NCBI RefSeq assembly: GCF_963853665.1
Contig: NZ_OY970459.1
Span: 1,736,001-1,800,000 of the forward strand
Reading direction: 5' to 3'
DNA: 64,000 nucleotides
DNA from: Mycobacterium decipiens
GTDB taxonomy: Bacteria; Actinomycetota; Actinomycetes; Mycobacteriales; Mycobacteriaceae
The translations under genes were made by a program, and so were the position numbers. Every line of letters starts with the position of its first letter. The first letter of the stretch is position 1. Below the pieces are notes generated by a model that was not told the origin of the DNA, made no database searches, and saw only the letters and a list, made by a program, of their open reading frames with translations. Positions 56,140 through 64,000 of this stretch are shown here, piece after piece.

Positions 56140-57174
56140 ATGGTATTGGGCTTCTGGGACCTCGCGGTGCCGATCGTCGGCGCCCCGATGGCCGGCGGTC
56201 CGAGCACCCCTGCCCTGGCCGCGGCGGTTTCGAACGCGGGCGGTCTTGGTTTCGTTGCGGGCGGCTATGTGAGTGCGGAGCGGTTCGCCGACGATGTCGC
56301 CGCCGCGCGCGCCGGGACGACAGGCCCAATCGGAGTCAATTTGTTTGTGCCCCAACCCAGCGTCGCCGACTGGGTGCAGCTGGAGTACTACGCAGATGAG
56401 CTCGAAGAGGTCGCCGAGTACTACCACACCGAGGTGGGTCAGCCAGTCTATGGTGACGACGACGATTGGGAGCACAAGCTCGAGGTGGTGGCCGATATGC
56501 GCCCCGAGGTGGTGTCGTTCACCTTCGGCGCGCCGCCGCCGGACGTCGTTCGTCGATTGAGCGCGCTGGGCCTGTTGGTATCGATCACCGTGACATCGGC
56601 CTACGAGGCCGGCGTGGCCATCGCCGCGGGCGCGGACAGCCTCGTGGTCCAGGGCCCCGATGCCGGCGGGCACCGCGGTACGTTCGCGCCGGACATGGAA
56701 CCCGGTTCGGTGTCGCTGCACCAACTCCTCGACCGCATCAGCAGCGCGCACGACGTCCCGCTCATCGCAGCGGGCGGCCTGGGCACCGCTGAGGACGTAG
56801 CCGCCGTGCTGCGTAGCGGAGCGATCGCCGCGCAGGTCGGTACCGCGCTGCTGCTCAGCGACGAAGCCGGAACCAATGCCGCGCACCGGACTGCGCTGAA
56901 GAATCCAGAGTTCGACGCCACCCTGGTCACTCGCGCGTTCTCGGGCAGGTATGCGCGGGGCCTGGCCAACAACTTCACCCGTCTGCTCGACCACGTGGCG
57001 CCGCTGGGCTATCCGGAGGTCCACCAGATGACGAAGCCGATACGGACGGCGGCGATCGAGGCGGACGACCCGCACGGAATAAACCTCTGGGCGGGTTCGG
57101 CGTACCGGAAAGCCGAACCGGGGCCCGTGGCCGACATCATCGCTACCCTTACCCCCGACGTGCGCTCAGCGTAA
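56140..57174 (+). CDS. Nitronate monooxygenase (2-nitropropane dioxygenase family)
   Basis: This encodes 344 residues, as in Rv2781c. The TIM-barrel flavin enzyme is recognised by P-I-V-G-A-P-M-A-G-G-P-S at the N-terminus, G-G-L-G-F-V-A-G-G-Y, V-Q-G-P-D-A-G-G-H-R-G and I-A-A-G-G-L-G-T, the FMN phosphate-binding blocks, and by the catalytic His in G-G-H-R. It detoxifies alkyl nitronates by oxidation. It starts four bases after pepR. The stop codon lies in the left arm of a strong inverted repeat. Confidence 0.93.
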   Translation: MVLGFWDLAVPIVGAPMAGGPSTPALAAAVSNAGGLGFVAGGYVSAERFADDVAAARAGTTGPIGVNLFVPQPSVADWVQLEYYADELEEVAEYYHTEVGQPVYGDDDDWEHKLEVVADMRPEVVSFTFGAPPPDVVRRLSALGLLVSITVTSAYEAGVAIAAGADSLVVQGPDAGGHRGTFAPDMEPGSVSLHQLLDRISSAHDVPLIAAGGLGTAEDVAAVLRSGAIAAQVGTALLLSDEAGTNAAHRTALKNPEFDATLVTRAFSGRYARGLANNFTRLLDHVAPLGYPEVHQMTKPIRTAAIEADDPHGINLWAGSAYRKAEPGPVADIIATLTPDVRSA

Positions 57175-57218
57175 CGCCGCTGCGAAAGTTCCTTCGCGGA
57201 CTCGCAGCGACGTTACGC
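57169..57218. terminator. Bidirectional terminator between convergent genes
   Basis: A near-perfect inverted repeat with 17-base arms: GCGTAACGCCGCTGCGA (57169-57185) and TCGCAGCGACGTTACGC (57202-57218), one mismatch, 16-base loop. It lies exactly between the convergent ends of the nitronate monooxygenase gene and ald. There is no T tract on either side, as is common for mycobacterial hairpin terminators. Confidence 0.75.
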
Positions 57219-57240
57219 TCGCGCCATCGATAAAGGGATC

Positions 57241-58356
57241 TCAGGCCAGCACGCTCGCCGGATCGGTGTACGGCACACCCAGGTCGGTGGCCACCTGTTC
57301 GGACAGCAGTGCTCCGCTATGCGTCGAAAGACCTTTGGCCAGCGCCGGATTCGACCGGCACGCCACGCGCCAGCCCTGGTCGGCGAGTTCGAGCACATAG
57401 GGCATCGTCGCGTTGGTCAGCGCGGACGTCGACGTCTTCGGCACCGCGCCGGGCATGTTCGCCACGCAGTAGAACAGCGTGTCGTGCACCGCAAAGGTCG
57501 GGTGATCGTAGGTGGTCGGGTGCGAGTCTTCGAAGCAGCCGCCCTGGTCGATGGATATGTCCACCAGTACCGCACCTGGTTTCATATGCGCGACAAGTGA
57601 ATTCGAGATCACCTTGGGCGCCTTGGCACCCGGTACCAGAACGGCCCCGATCACCAGGTCGGCGCGTTTGACGGCGCCCTCGAGCTCGTAGGTCGACGAG
57701 TAGCGGGTCTGGATCCGGCCGCCGAACTCCGCGTCGAGTTGCCGAAGTTTGTTGATGTTGATGTCCAGAACAGTGACGGTCGCCCCCATGCCATTGGCGA
57801 CGCGGGCGGCGTTGTACCCGGCGGTACCGGCGCCGATTACCACGACGTCGGCCGGTTCGACCCCGGGTACCCCGCCCATCAGCACACCGCGGCCGCCTTG
57901 GGTTCGCATCAGATGGTAGGCGCCAACCTGAGCGGAGAGTCGACCGGCGACTTCACTCATTGGGGCCAGCAACGGCAATGCGCCGTCGGCGGTCTGGACG
58001 GTCTCGTAGGCGATTGACGTTGTGCCGGAATCCAATAACGCGTCGGTGCAAGCACGAGATGCGGCCAAATGCAGGTACGTGAACAAGATCTGCCCACGGC
58101 GCAGCCGGCCGTATTCGGCGGCTATCGGTTCCTTGACCTTGAGTAGCAAGTCAGCACTGGCCCACACCTGGTCGGCGGTGTCGATCAGTTGCGCGCCCGC
58201 CGCCTTGAAATCAGCGTCGGTGATCGCCGAGCCTTCTCCGGCACCCGCCTGGATGAGCACCTCATGGCCACGGCGCGTGAGTTCGGCGACGCCGGCCGGG
58301 GTGATGGCCACCCGATATTCGTTGTTCTTAATCTCGGTCGGAACGCCGACGCGCAT
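57241..58356 (-). CDS. ald: L-alanine dehydrogenase
   Basis: This encodes 371 residues, as in Rv2780. Features: M-R-V-G-V-P-T-E-I-K-N-N-E-Y-R-V at the N-terminus with the substrate Arg, K-V-K-E-P (Lys75 region), the T-Y-L-H-L catalytic His96 region and the NAD site I-G-A-G-T-A-G-Y-N-A. It interconverts L-alanine and pyruvate with NH3 and NADH. The gene is intact here (the frameshift found in some BCG strains is absent). The ATG at 58354-58356 follows GAGGAG. It is divergent from its regulator aldR. Confidence 0.97.
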   Translation of the reverse strand: MRVGVPTEIKNNEYRVAITPAGVAELTRRGHEVLIQAGAGEGSAITDADFKAAGAQLIDTADQVWASADLLLKVKEPIAAEYGRLRRGQILFTYLHLAASRACTDALLDSGTTSIAYETVQTADGALPLLAPMSEVAGRLSAQVGAYHLMRTQGGRGVLMGGVPGVEPADVVVIGAGTAGYNAARVANGMGATVTVLDININKLRQLDAEFGGRIQTRYSSTYELEGAVKRADLVIGAVLVPGAKAPKVISNSLVAHMKPGAVLVDISIDQGGCFEDSHPTTYDHPTFAVHDTLFYCVANMPGAVPKTSTSALTNATMPYVLELADQGWRVACRSNPALAKGLSTHSGALLSEQVATDLGVPYTDPASVLA

Positions 58357-58445
58357 GATTGCTCCTCTCCGTGTTGTAGGCTTCAGTGTGAAGAAAGTTC
58401 GATTGGCCTGCAAGAACGCTGACGATAATTCTGCCTAGGGGTCGT
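58357..58445. promoter_or_regulatory. ald/aldR divergent promoter region
   Basis: The 89 bases between the two start codons must carry both promoters and the AldR operators; in M. tuberculosis AldR binds several sites in this gap and alanine switches it from repressor to activator. The plus-strand side has an AT-rich GATAATTCTG that could be the aldR -10. I cannot delimit the operators by eye. Confidence 0.6.
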
Positions 58446-58976
58446 ATGCGTGAGAATCAGACGGAACAAAAGTCTCGCCGGGCCGACCCGCCGAAGGATG
58501 TTCGGCTCGCTGATCTTGATGAAGTGGACCGCAGAATCCTGAGCCTGCTGCATGCGGATGCCCGGATCGCCAACAACGCGCTGGCGGAGACGGTCGGGAT
58601 CGCTCCGTCGACGTGTCACGGCCGGGTTCGGCGGTTGCTAGACCTGGGCGTGATCCGCGGGTTTTATACCGACATCGACCCGGTTGCGGTGGGTATGCCG
58701 CTACAGGCGATGATCTCGGTCAACCTGCAGTCCAACGCCCGTGGGAAAATCCGCAGCTTCATCGGGCAGATCCGCCGCAAGCGACAAGTGATGGACGTGT
58801 ATTTTCTGGCCGGCGCCGACGATTTCATCTTGCACGTCGCCGCCCGCGACACCGAGGATCTGCGTTCGTTCGTGGTCGAAAACCTCAACGCCGACGCGGA
58901 CGTCGCGGGCACCCAGACGTCCCTGATCTTCGAGCACCTCCGCGGCGCAGCGCCCATTTCAGCCCGGTCGGGCTAA
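58446..58976 (+). CDS. aldR: Lrp/AsnC-family regulator AldR
   Basis: This encodes 176 residues (Rv2779c is about 179). The N-terminal helix-turn-helix is A-R-I-A-N-N-A-L-A-E-T-V-G-I-A-P-S-T-C-H-G-R-V-R-R-L, and the C-terminal RAM domain (Q-A-M-I-S-V-N-L, D-V-Y-F-L-A-G-A-D-D-F-I-L-H-V) binds amino acids such as alanine. It regulates ald, whose gene is divergent. A basic N-terminal tail of ~20 residues is typical of the mycobacterial protein. The next gene starts 13 bases downstream. Confidence 0.95.
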   Translation: MRENQTEQKSRRADPPKDVRLADLDEVDRRILSLLHADARIANNALAETVGIAPSTCHGRVRRLLDLGVIRGFYTDIDPVAVGMPLQAMISVNLQSNARGKIRSFIGQIRRKRQVMDVYFLAGADDFILHVAARDTEDLRSFVVENLNADADVAGTQTSLIFEHLRGAAPISARSG

Positions 58977-58989
58977 CTATGATCATCGG

Positions 58990-59460
58990 ATGACTAAGAT
59001 CGCCGGGCCTTGTGTGACGGCAACCATCGAGATCGACGCGAGTCCCGACTTGGTTTATCGGCTCATCACCGACCTGCCGATGCTGGCCTCGCTGGCCCAG
59101 GAGGCAGTGGCGATGGAGTTGCGTAATGGTGACGCTGTTCGCACTGGGGCGGTGTTCATTGGTCACAACAAAAACGGCAGCAAGCGCTGGAGCACGAAGT
59201 GCACGGTCACCGACGCAGAGCCGGGTCGGGTGTTTGCGTTCGAGGTCCGACACAGCCTGGTTCCGATCGCGCGCTGGCAGTACGACATCGTCGCCGCCGG
59301 CGGCGGTTGTCGGGTCACCGAGAGCACCTGGGACCGGCGGCCCGGCTGGTTCCGCAGGATCGCCGGCAAGGCTACCGGCGTGACCGATCGTACGGCCGCC
59401 AATACCGAGCACATCCGGCTCACCCTGCAGCGTCTCAAGCAACGCGCTGAGGCCGGATAG
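58990..59460 (+). CDS. SRPBCC (polyketide cyclase/START-like) protein
   Basis: This encodes 156 residues, as in Rv2778c. The pattern T-I-E-I-D-A-S-P-D-L-V-Y-R-L-I-T-D-L near the start and G-G-G-C-R-V-T-E-S-T-W in the middle belongs to the SRPBCC hydrophobic-pocket fold, which binds lipids or polyketide-like ligands. No catalytic residue can be assigned. It may be co-transcribed with aldR. An independent promoter for the next operon lies after it. Confidence 0.88.
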   Translation: MTKIAGPCVTATIEIDASPDLVYRLITDLPMLASLAQEAVAMELRNGDAVRTGAVFIGHNKNGSKRWSTKCTVTDAEPGRVFAFEVRHSLVPIARWQYDIVAAGGGCRVTESTWDRRPGWFRRIAGKATGVTDRTAANTEHIRLTLQRLKQRAEAG

Positions 59461-59486
59461 CGCGAACTCGTCCGGCGTGCGGCAAC

Positions 59487-59535
59487 TATACTTATCCGCA
59501 CATCATGTCCACCTAGACGACATTTGTTGGACATG
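59487..59535. promoter_or_regulatory. Promoter with 8-bp inverted-repeat operator
   Basis: TATACT at 59487-59492 is a good -10 element. From 59504 to 59535 there is an inverted repeat with arms CATGTCCA and TGGACATG, separated by 16 bases, so it covers the likely start of transcription, as expected for a repressor site of TetR or GntR type. The coding start of the next gene is 28 bases further. Confidence 0.5.
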
Positions 59536-59562
59536 TGTAAACCGCCGAGGCAAGGGGGCACG

Positions 59563-60471
59563 ATGTTCGCCGTTGATGACCAGGCAGCGGGACAACATGA
59601 CATGGCGATCGACCACGAGCGGCTGGTGCTCGAGGCGCGACGTGTCGAGTTCGACTGGACAAACCTGCCGTTTCACTATGTTCCCAACGAGCCGATGGCC
59701 ACCCACGTCCTCAACGTCTTACACCTGCTGTTGCCGGCGGGCGAGGAGTTTTTCGTCGAGGTGTTCAAGAAGGCGCTGCCGCTGATCAAGGACGACCAGC
59801 TGCGGCTGGATGTCCAGGGATTCATCGGCCAGGAGGCGATGCATTCCCAAGCCCATTCCGGAGTGCTCGATCACTTTGCAGCGCGGGGCGTCGACTTGAC
59901 GCCGTTTATCGACCAGATCAGGTGGCTATTCGAGAAGCTGCTGGGGGACAAACCTCGGCGCAGCGTGCGCCGACAACACAGCTGGCTGTTGGAGCAGGTT
60001 TCGTTCATCTCGGCAATCGAGCACTACACGGCCGTGTTGGGGGAGTGGATCCTGAACTCCCCGCAGCTGGACGTCGTCGGCACCGACCCGACGATGCTCG
60101 ACCTGCTCCGGTGGCACGGCGCGGAAGAAGTCGAGCACAAGGCGGTGGCCTTCGACACCATGAAGCATCTGCGGGCCGGGTACTGGCGGCGGGTGCGCGC
60201 TCAACTGGCCGTCACCCCGGTGATGTTGCTGTTGTGGATTCGCGGCGTGCGGTTCCTGTACTCGGCGGATCCGTGCTTGCCGCCGGGCACGAAGCCGCGC
60301 TACCGGGACTACTTCACGGCGGCGCGTCGTGGGTTGGTGCCCGGGCTGCCACGGCTGGCACGGGTAGTCGGGGACTACTACAAGCCAGGTTTTCACCCGT
60401 CCCAGCTGGGCGGGCTGGGGGCGGCCGTCGACTACCTGGCCGTCTCGCCCGCCGCTCGCGCGTCGCACTAA
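59563..60471 (+). CDS. Metal-dependent hydrolase family (PF10118-type); predicted di-iron carboxylate protein
   Basis: This encodes 302 residues (Rv2777c homologue). The family is annotated as predicted metal-dependent hydrolase, but the residues visible are those of a ferritin-like di-iron site: E61/E62, E91-x-x-H94, E153, E189-x-x-H192, spaced 29, 62 and 36 residues apart. A hydrophobic segment (218-226 with flanks) suggests membrane contact. The neighbouring gene codes for a ferredoxin-type reductase, so an oxygenase or desaturase role is my inference. The ATG at 59563 follows CAAGGGGG; the frame is open to 59524. Confidence 0.85.
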   Translation: MFAVDDQAAGQHDMAIDHERLVLEARRVEFDWTNLPFHYVPNEPMATHVLNVLHLLLPAGEEFFVEVFKKALPLIKDDQLRLDVQGFIGQEAMHSQAHSGVLDHFAARGVDLTPFIDQIRWLFEKLLGDKPRRSVRRQHSWLLEQVSFISAIEHYTAVLGEWILNSPQLDVVGTDPTMLDLLRWHGAEEVEHKAVAFDTMKHLRAGYWRRVRAQLAVTPVMLLLWIRGVRFLYSADPCLPPGTKPRYRDYFTAARRGLVPGLPRLARVVGDYYKPGFHPSQLGGLGAAVDYLAVSPAARASH

Positions 60472-60493
60472 GCCATTCTTCGGGAGTTTTGCT

Positions 60494-61570
60494 GTGCCGG
60501 AGAGCAGCTGGACCAGTAGGCCCGCCGATCTTTACGGTCGCCGCGGCCGGGACAGCTTTTTCACGGCGCTGTGGGGTGTTCGATTGCTATTGGGAGGATT
60601 TGCCTCGGCGTCGCGGTGGAAGCCGTCACGGGTGCTGCCGGTGCGCCGCACCAACTTGGCGGTGGTTACCGAGCGCGAGCTGGTCGCCCCCGACGTGGTG
60701 GCGTTGACGTTGGCCGACCCCGATGGCGGACTGCTCCCGTCCTGGTCGCCCGGTGGGCACATCGACGTCCAGCTGCCTTCGGGCCGGCGCCGACAGTACT
60801 CGCTGTGCGGTGCGCCCGGGCGACGCACGGACTACCGCATTGCCGTGCGCAGGATCGCCGACGGCGGCGGCGGTTCGATCGAGATGCATGAAGCCTTCGA
60901 CGTCGGCGACTCCCTAGTGTTCGAAGGGCCCCGCAACGCGTTCTACGTCGGGGCGGCCGAGCAGGACGTGCTTTTCGTGATTGGTGGCATCGGGGTGACG
61001 CCGATTCTGCCGATGATTCAGATGGCTGCCCGGCGCGGAATCGACTGGCACGCAATCTATGCCGGTCGCAGCCGCGAGTACATGCCGTTCCTGGACGAGG
61101 TGGTGTCGGTGGCGCCCGGACGGGTGACGGTATGGGCCGACGACGAGCACGGGCGTTTCGCAACCGTCGACGAGCTGCTGGCCGGCGCTGGGCCGGCGAC
61201 GGCCGTTTACGTGTGCGGACCGGCTCCCATGCTGGAAGCGGTGCGCGTGGCTCGCGACGAACATGCCAACGCGCCACTGCACTACGAGCGATTCAGCGCG
61301 CCGCCGGTCGTCGACGGCGTTCCGTTCGAGCTGGAACTCGGGCGGTCTGGACGCGTGCTGCGCATTCCGGCGAATCGGTCGGCCCTGGCCGTCATGCTCG
61401 ACCGGGATCCGACCACCCCGTACTCCTGCCAGCAGGGGTTCTGCGGGACTTGTAAGGTCAAGGTGGTTGCCGGGCAGGTCGACCGTCGTGGCCGCACGGC
61501 CGAGGGCGACGACGAGATGCTTGTCTGCGTATCGCGGGCGACGACTGGCCGGGTCGTCATCGACGCCTGA
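60494..61570 (+). CDS. Ferredoxin-NAD(P)H reductase with C-terminal 2Fe-2S domain
   Basis: This encodes 358 residues (Rv2776c homologue). Flavin-binding R-R-Q-Y-S-L-C-G, the nucleotide-binding G-G-I-G-V-T-P and Y-V-C-G-P-A-P-M are found in order, followed by a plant-type ferredoxin domain with C-x4-C-x2-C (C-Q-Q-G-F-C-G-T-C) and a fourth Cys in M-L-V-C-V-S. This is the phthalate-dioxygenase-reductase layout, which feeds electrons from NAD(P)H to an oxygenase. GTG start 22 bases after the di-iron protein gene, in the same operon. I recall H37Rv Rv2776c as about 309 residues, probably through a later start. Confidence 0.93.
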   Translation: MPESSWTSRPADLYGRRGRDSFFTALWGVRLLLGGFASASRWKPSRVLPVRRTNLAVVTERELVAPDVVALTLADPDGGLLPSWSPGGHIDVQLPSGRRRQYSLCGAPGRRTDYRIAVRRIADGGGGSIEMHEAFDVGDSLVFEGPRNAFYVGAAEQDVLFVIGGIGVTPILPMIQMAARRGIDWHAIYAGRSREYMPFLDEVVSVAPGRVTVWADDEHGRFATVDELLAGAGPATAVYVCGPAPMLEAVRVARDEHANAPLHYERFSAPPVVDGVPFELELGRSGRVLRIPANRSALAVMLDRDPTTPYSCQQGFCGTCKVKVVAGQVDRRGRTAEGDDEMLVCVSRATTGRVVIDA

Positions 61571-61573
61571 CGG

Positions 61574-62098
61574 TCAGCCTGGACGTGCCGACCGATACAG
61601 GGTGTAGCCCACGTGGTCCACGTTCACCCCAGGCAGTGGTTTCCACGTGAAGGTGCGGCCGTCGACTTGGAAGTTCTTCTTCTCGTAGAAGCGACGCGCT
61701 TTGCCATTCTTCTCTGCGCACCACAAGATCACGTTGTCGGATGGATTTGAGCGCACAGCTTGGTTGAGCAGTCGGCCACCGAGGCCGTGCCGTTGGCATT
61801 CTTCGGCAATGTAGAGTGCGTCGATTTGAATGTGATTGGGATCCGCAACGTCCGGCCCAAACATGGTCATGCCGAGTGTCTTGCCACCGGACTCGGCGAT
61901 CCACATAGACCAGCCACGGCGGTTGAGGGCTTGTGGGTAGAACTCGGTGATCCAGCGGTTGGGTGGACCGAGCATGTCGAGCAAATGCGCTTCCAGTATT
62001 CCGCTCCACGATTGTCGCCAAATCGGATAGTGCATCTCGGCGACCTTGGCGAAATCGCCCGGCTTGGCTTCACGGATCCTGATGTCGCTGGATTTCAC
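61574..62098 (-). CDS. GNAT acetyltransferase
   Basis: This encodes 174 residues (Rv2775 homologue). GNAT features are I-R-E-A-K-P-G-D-F-A-K-V-A near the start, I-D-A-L-Y-I-A-E-E-C-Q-R-H-G-L-G-G-R-L-L for acetyl-CoA binding, and A-R-R-F-Y-E-K-K-N-F at the end. The substrate is unknown. The GTG at 62096-62098 has GGAGGT seven bases upstream, so it is preferred to the open frame to 62131. The gene is convergent with the reductase, only three bases between stops. Confidence 0.88.
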   Translation of the reverse strand: MKSSDIRIREAKPGDFAKVAEMHYPIWRQSWSGILEAHLLDMLGPPNRWITEFYPQALNRRGWSMWIAESGGKTLGMTMFGPDVADPNHIQIDALYIAEECQRHGLGGRLLNQAVRSNPSDNVILWCAEKNGKARRFYEKKNFQVDGRTFTWKPLPGVNVDHVGYTLYRSARPG

Positions 62099-63023
62099 AC
62101 GAGCACCTCCGCTGACAACGCCACAAGTCATCTAAGCCTAGATGCGTAGGTTGCGTAGTCATGCTTTGCGTCTGACCTCGCCGCAGAGATGCGGGTGAAG
62201 AACGAGGCGGCGGGTGAGGGGTATGTGTCAGCGGTGATCGGGAACCGTAGGGTCGAGCAAGCCGCTTCGGCGTCGCAGCCGGGGGCAACGAGCTGGACCG
62301 CAAACGTTCGACGACGCGTCGTGGTCGTTCACCGACAACCGGGCGGGTGCGCTGTGGCGGGACTCCGATGAGCGGGTGCGCCGCTGGCGGGCGCGCCGCC
62401 GCGACACTGGAACCCTGGTGATCAGCCATCGGGCGGGCATCCGGTGCACCGGACACCTTCCGCCGCGTGCGCGCCAATTATGGCCCGCCCCTGCGTAAGC
62501 CGCGCACCCGCTCGAACACGCGACCCCGAGTGATCTTGAACACGTTTATTCATCGAGCGGGGCAGCGCTGCAGTGCCGCGCCGTGGACCAGGACCCTGAT
62601 CTTGGTCGGCGCGCGCAGTGCGCCGATCGCGATCGGCAACGCCGCCGGCGGCCGAGCAACGCAACCCCGCTCGAGGGCCTGGGCGCCCAGATCGCCTGGC
62701 TCAAAGCCCGGCTCCTGGGGCAACCAACGCGGGTATGCCCAGTACAGCCGCCACCAGCTGGTTGTCGGATGGGCGGCCGCACCGCGCCGTGGACCGGGCC
62801 GGGGACCGGTCCTACCAGCTACCCAAGTGAACGAGATGGAACCGAAACCTACGGAACCGTCGCCTATACCTACGTAGCCGTAATGTGTTGCACCAGTTGA
62901 TAGTTGACAACTACAACACTCCGTGAGATGTATATTCCGGAGCATTTGCGTTGTGTTGCTCCATGATTCGGCATCAGCGTTGGGCCGCGCAGGTCGGCGC
63001 AACGCTTGAAAGGGATATCGACA
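62099..63023. other. Gene-poor stretch with degraded open frames and a possible promoter
   Basis: About 900 bases without a convincing gene. Open frames occur on both strands but are short, mutually shadowing and lack ribosome sites. The frame around 62302-62450 reads S-W-S-F-T-D-N-R-A-G-A-L-W and looks like a worn fragment of a real protein. In H37Rv Rv2774c is near this point and may be what decayed. The last 150 bases turn AT-rich: TAGTTGACAACTA (62901-62913) is a palindrome containing TTGACA, with TATATT at 62931, a possible promoter for the PE fragment. Confidence 0.45.
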
Positions 63024-63353
63024 GTGAGGTTGCGCGTGGTGTCTGAAGGCTTGGCGGTGGCCAGTGCGGCGGTGGCAGCGCTGGCCGCTCGGTTGGCGGG
63101 CGCGCAAGCTGTTGCGGCGCCGCTGATAAGTGCTTTGTTAAGTCGCCGCGCGCGAAGTAGTTTGCATAATGGTGTCCACCAGAATGTGGTTAGTAGTTCG
63201 CCGCAGCCCCGGCTCCAAAGCCGGCGCAATAGACTCAGCACTCGTTTGACTTCAACCAGGTGCCACGCTACCGCGAGATCGAATTCCGAAGTTGATCCAT
63301 GGTTTGGTGGTGTCGAAGTGTATGTGCTTAGCGCGGGCTTTCGACTCCGGTAG
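63024..63353 (+). pseudogene. Truncated PE family gene
   Basis: The first 39 codons read like the start of an ESX-5-type PE protein (M-R-L-R-V-V-S-E-G-L-A-V-A-S-A-A-V, then A-A-R-L-A-G-A-Q and A-A-P-L-I-S-A-L), with GAAAGGG nine bases before the GTG. After that the similarity stops and the frame continues for 70 residues rich in Ser, Arg and Gln that do not resemble PE in any frame. So only the first helix is left, and it cannot form the normal PE helical pair. A PE/PPE pair (PE27/PPE43) lies close to this place in H37Rv. Confidence 0.65.
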
Positions 63354-63375
63354 TTTCGGGACGCTTAGCATTGTT

Positions 63376-64000
63376 ATGATCGACAATTTAGGTTTTAGCC
63401 TGACGCAACTGCGATACTTTGTCGTATCGGCCGAGCTTGGGAATATATCCGAGGCGGCGGAGAAGCTATACGTATCGCAGTCAACAGTTTCGTCGGCGCT
63501 GATGAGGCTGGAACGTGAGCTAGGTGTGCACCTCTTTGTTCGTCGACACGCCCGCGGGGTTGCGCTAACTCCGAGCGGCCGACACTTGTTGCAAGAAGCG
63601 CGCACATTATTGGGGCAGGCCAGGATACTGAAGGCGCAAAGCGTTGCCCTGGCGGGTGATACCGCCGGACCGCTCGACGTTGGATGCTTTTTTTCGATCG
63701 CGCCATTTCTGTTACCGGTGGTTTGTAACGTGATCAAAGAGCGTCATATGGCGCTTCAACTGAATATCCACGAGGGGTCCGCGGATCGCCTGTTGAAATT
63801 TCTGCAAGATGGCCGCTGTGAACTGGTGGTGACGTACGAATTTTTGTCCGGAGATTCTAGGTTCCGCCCACTGGTCGAGCTGCCCATTTATGGCCTATTG
63901 CCTCATGATGACCCGTGCGGAGATGTCGGCTCGATCGGTTTGGCGGAGTTGGCCTCTCGGCCACTTGTCACCTTGAATACGCCGGGCGTCCTTCACCATT
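63376..64000 (+). CDS. LysR-family transcriptional regulator (3' end outside window)
   Basis: The frame is open from ATG 63376 to the window end (208 codons seen; the family has about 300). The N-terminal helix-turn-helix is classical LysR: L-T-Q-L-R-Y-F-V-V-S-A-E-L-G-N-I-S-E-A-A-E-K-L with S-Q-S-T-V-S and L-E-R-E-L-G-V-H-L-F-V-R after it; then P-S-G-R and the effector domain begin. Codon use is unusual for this genome (TTA, ATA, AAT, TTT are frequent), suggesting acquisition from elsewhere or a weakly expressed accessory gene. The target genes are not visible in the window. Confidence 0.85.
   Translation, partial: MIDNLGFSLTQLRYFVVSAELGNISEAAEKLYVSQSTVSSALMRLERELGVHLFVRRHARGVALTPSGRHLLQEARTLLGQARILKAQSVALAGDTAGPLDVGCFFSIAPFLLPVVCNVIKERHMALQLNIHEGSADRLLKFLQDGRCELVVTYEFLSGDSRFRPLVELPIYGLLPHDDPCGDVGSIGLAELASRPLVTLNTPGVLHH

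Noticed and set aside
62467..62900. Plus-strand frames such as 62467-62877 and 62583-62900
   Set aside because: Three frames are open at once in both directions, without a ribosome site or recognisable domain.

Overview
The window is high-GC DNA from a slow-growing Mycobacterium. The evidence is a PE_PGRS gene, a PPE gene and a PE fragment, a mycothione reductase, many GTG/TTG starts, four short tandem-repeat arrays, and gene order and protein lengths that match, as I recall them, the M. tuberculosis H37Rv block from about Rv2864c down to Rv2775 (shown here in reverse). It is not M. tuberculosis itself. The proteins look clearly diverged, and several H37Rv blocks are missing: vapBC23, PE_PGRS48, ugpABCE, the Rv2801-Rv2827 interval with the CRISPR locus, lppV and neighbours, and the Rv2791/Rv2792 insertion sequence. 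A PE_PGRS gene, a PPE gene, a phosphodiesterase, an acyltransferase and an alpha/beta-hydrolase-like gene occupy places where I recall nothing or something else. All Rv numbers are from memory of gene order, not from a search.

Layout. 1-4.7 kb: 3' end of a penicillin-binding lipoprotein, PE_PGRS gene, DUF1707 gene, mapB and a degenerate alpha/beta-hydrolase. 4.8-9.1 kb: a tightly overlapping four-gene operon (glnA4, class-I amidotransferase, aldC, SDR) that looks like a gamma-glutamylated amine or polyamine breakdown route. 9.1-14 kb: minus-strand phosphodiesterase, nicT, mtr, lysophospholipase-like hydrolase and a coupled small ORF. 14.1-22.6 kb: mqo, GNAT, a cobalt/magnesium chelatase-like fusion, cobO, cobB, a frameshifted PPE gene and cysG (corrin/siroheme). 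22.6-27.2 kb: efpA, proS and two small minus-strand genes.

27.4-35.3 kb: the translation and RNA operon rimP-nusA-ylxR-infB-rbfA-cnpB-dinF. 35.3-40.1 kb: repeat array, echA16, an altered vapBC22 pair, DUF2277 and DUF1802 genes, a CocE-type hydrolase and an exported small protein. 40.4-43 kb: metallophosphoesterase-pptT-truB. 43-47 kb: acyltransferase, ltp1 and fadE21. 47.2-49.7 kb: sirR and an unusual protein joining an EccA-like TPR domain to an EspI-like ATPase. 50.2-57.2 kb: ribF, rpsO, lppU, gpsI, pepR and a nitronate monooxygenase. 57.2-62.1 kb: ald/aldR, an SRPBCC protein, a probable di-iron protein with a ferredoxin-type reductase, and a GNAT. 62.1-64 kb: a gene-poor, less GC-rich stretch with a PE gene fragment and the start of a LysR regulator.

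The most interesting points are: (i) the EccA-TPR/EspI-ATPase hybrid lying outside any ESX locus; (ii) the predicted di-iron enzyme plus reductase operon with its own inverted-repeat operator; (iii) vapBC22, where one base change appears to remove both the antitoxin stop and the toxin ATG; (iv) four tandem-repeat arrays that each begin at a stop codon; and (v) the absence of the CRISPR-containing block.
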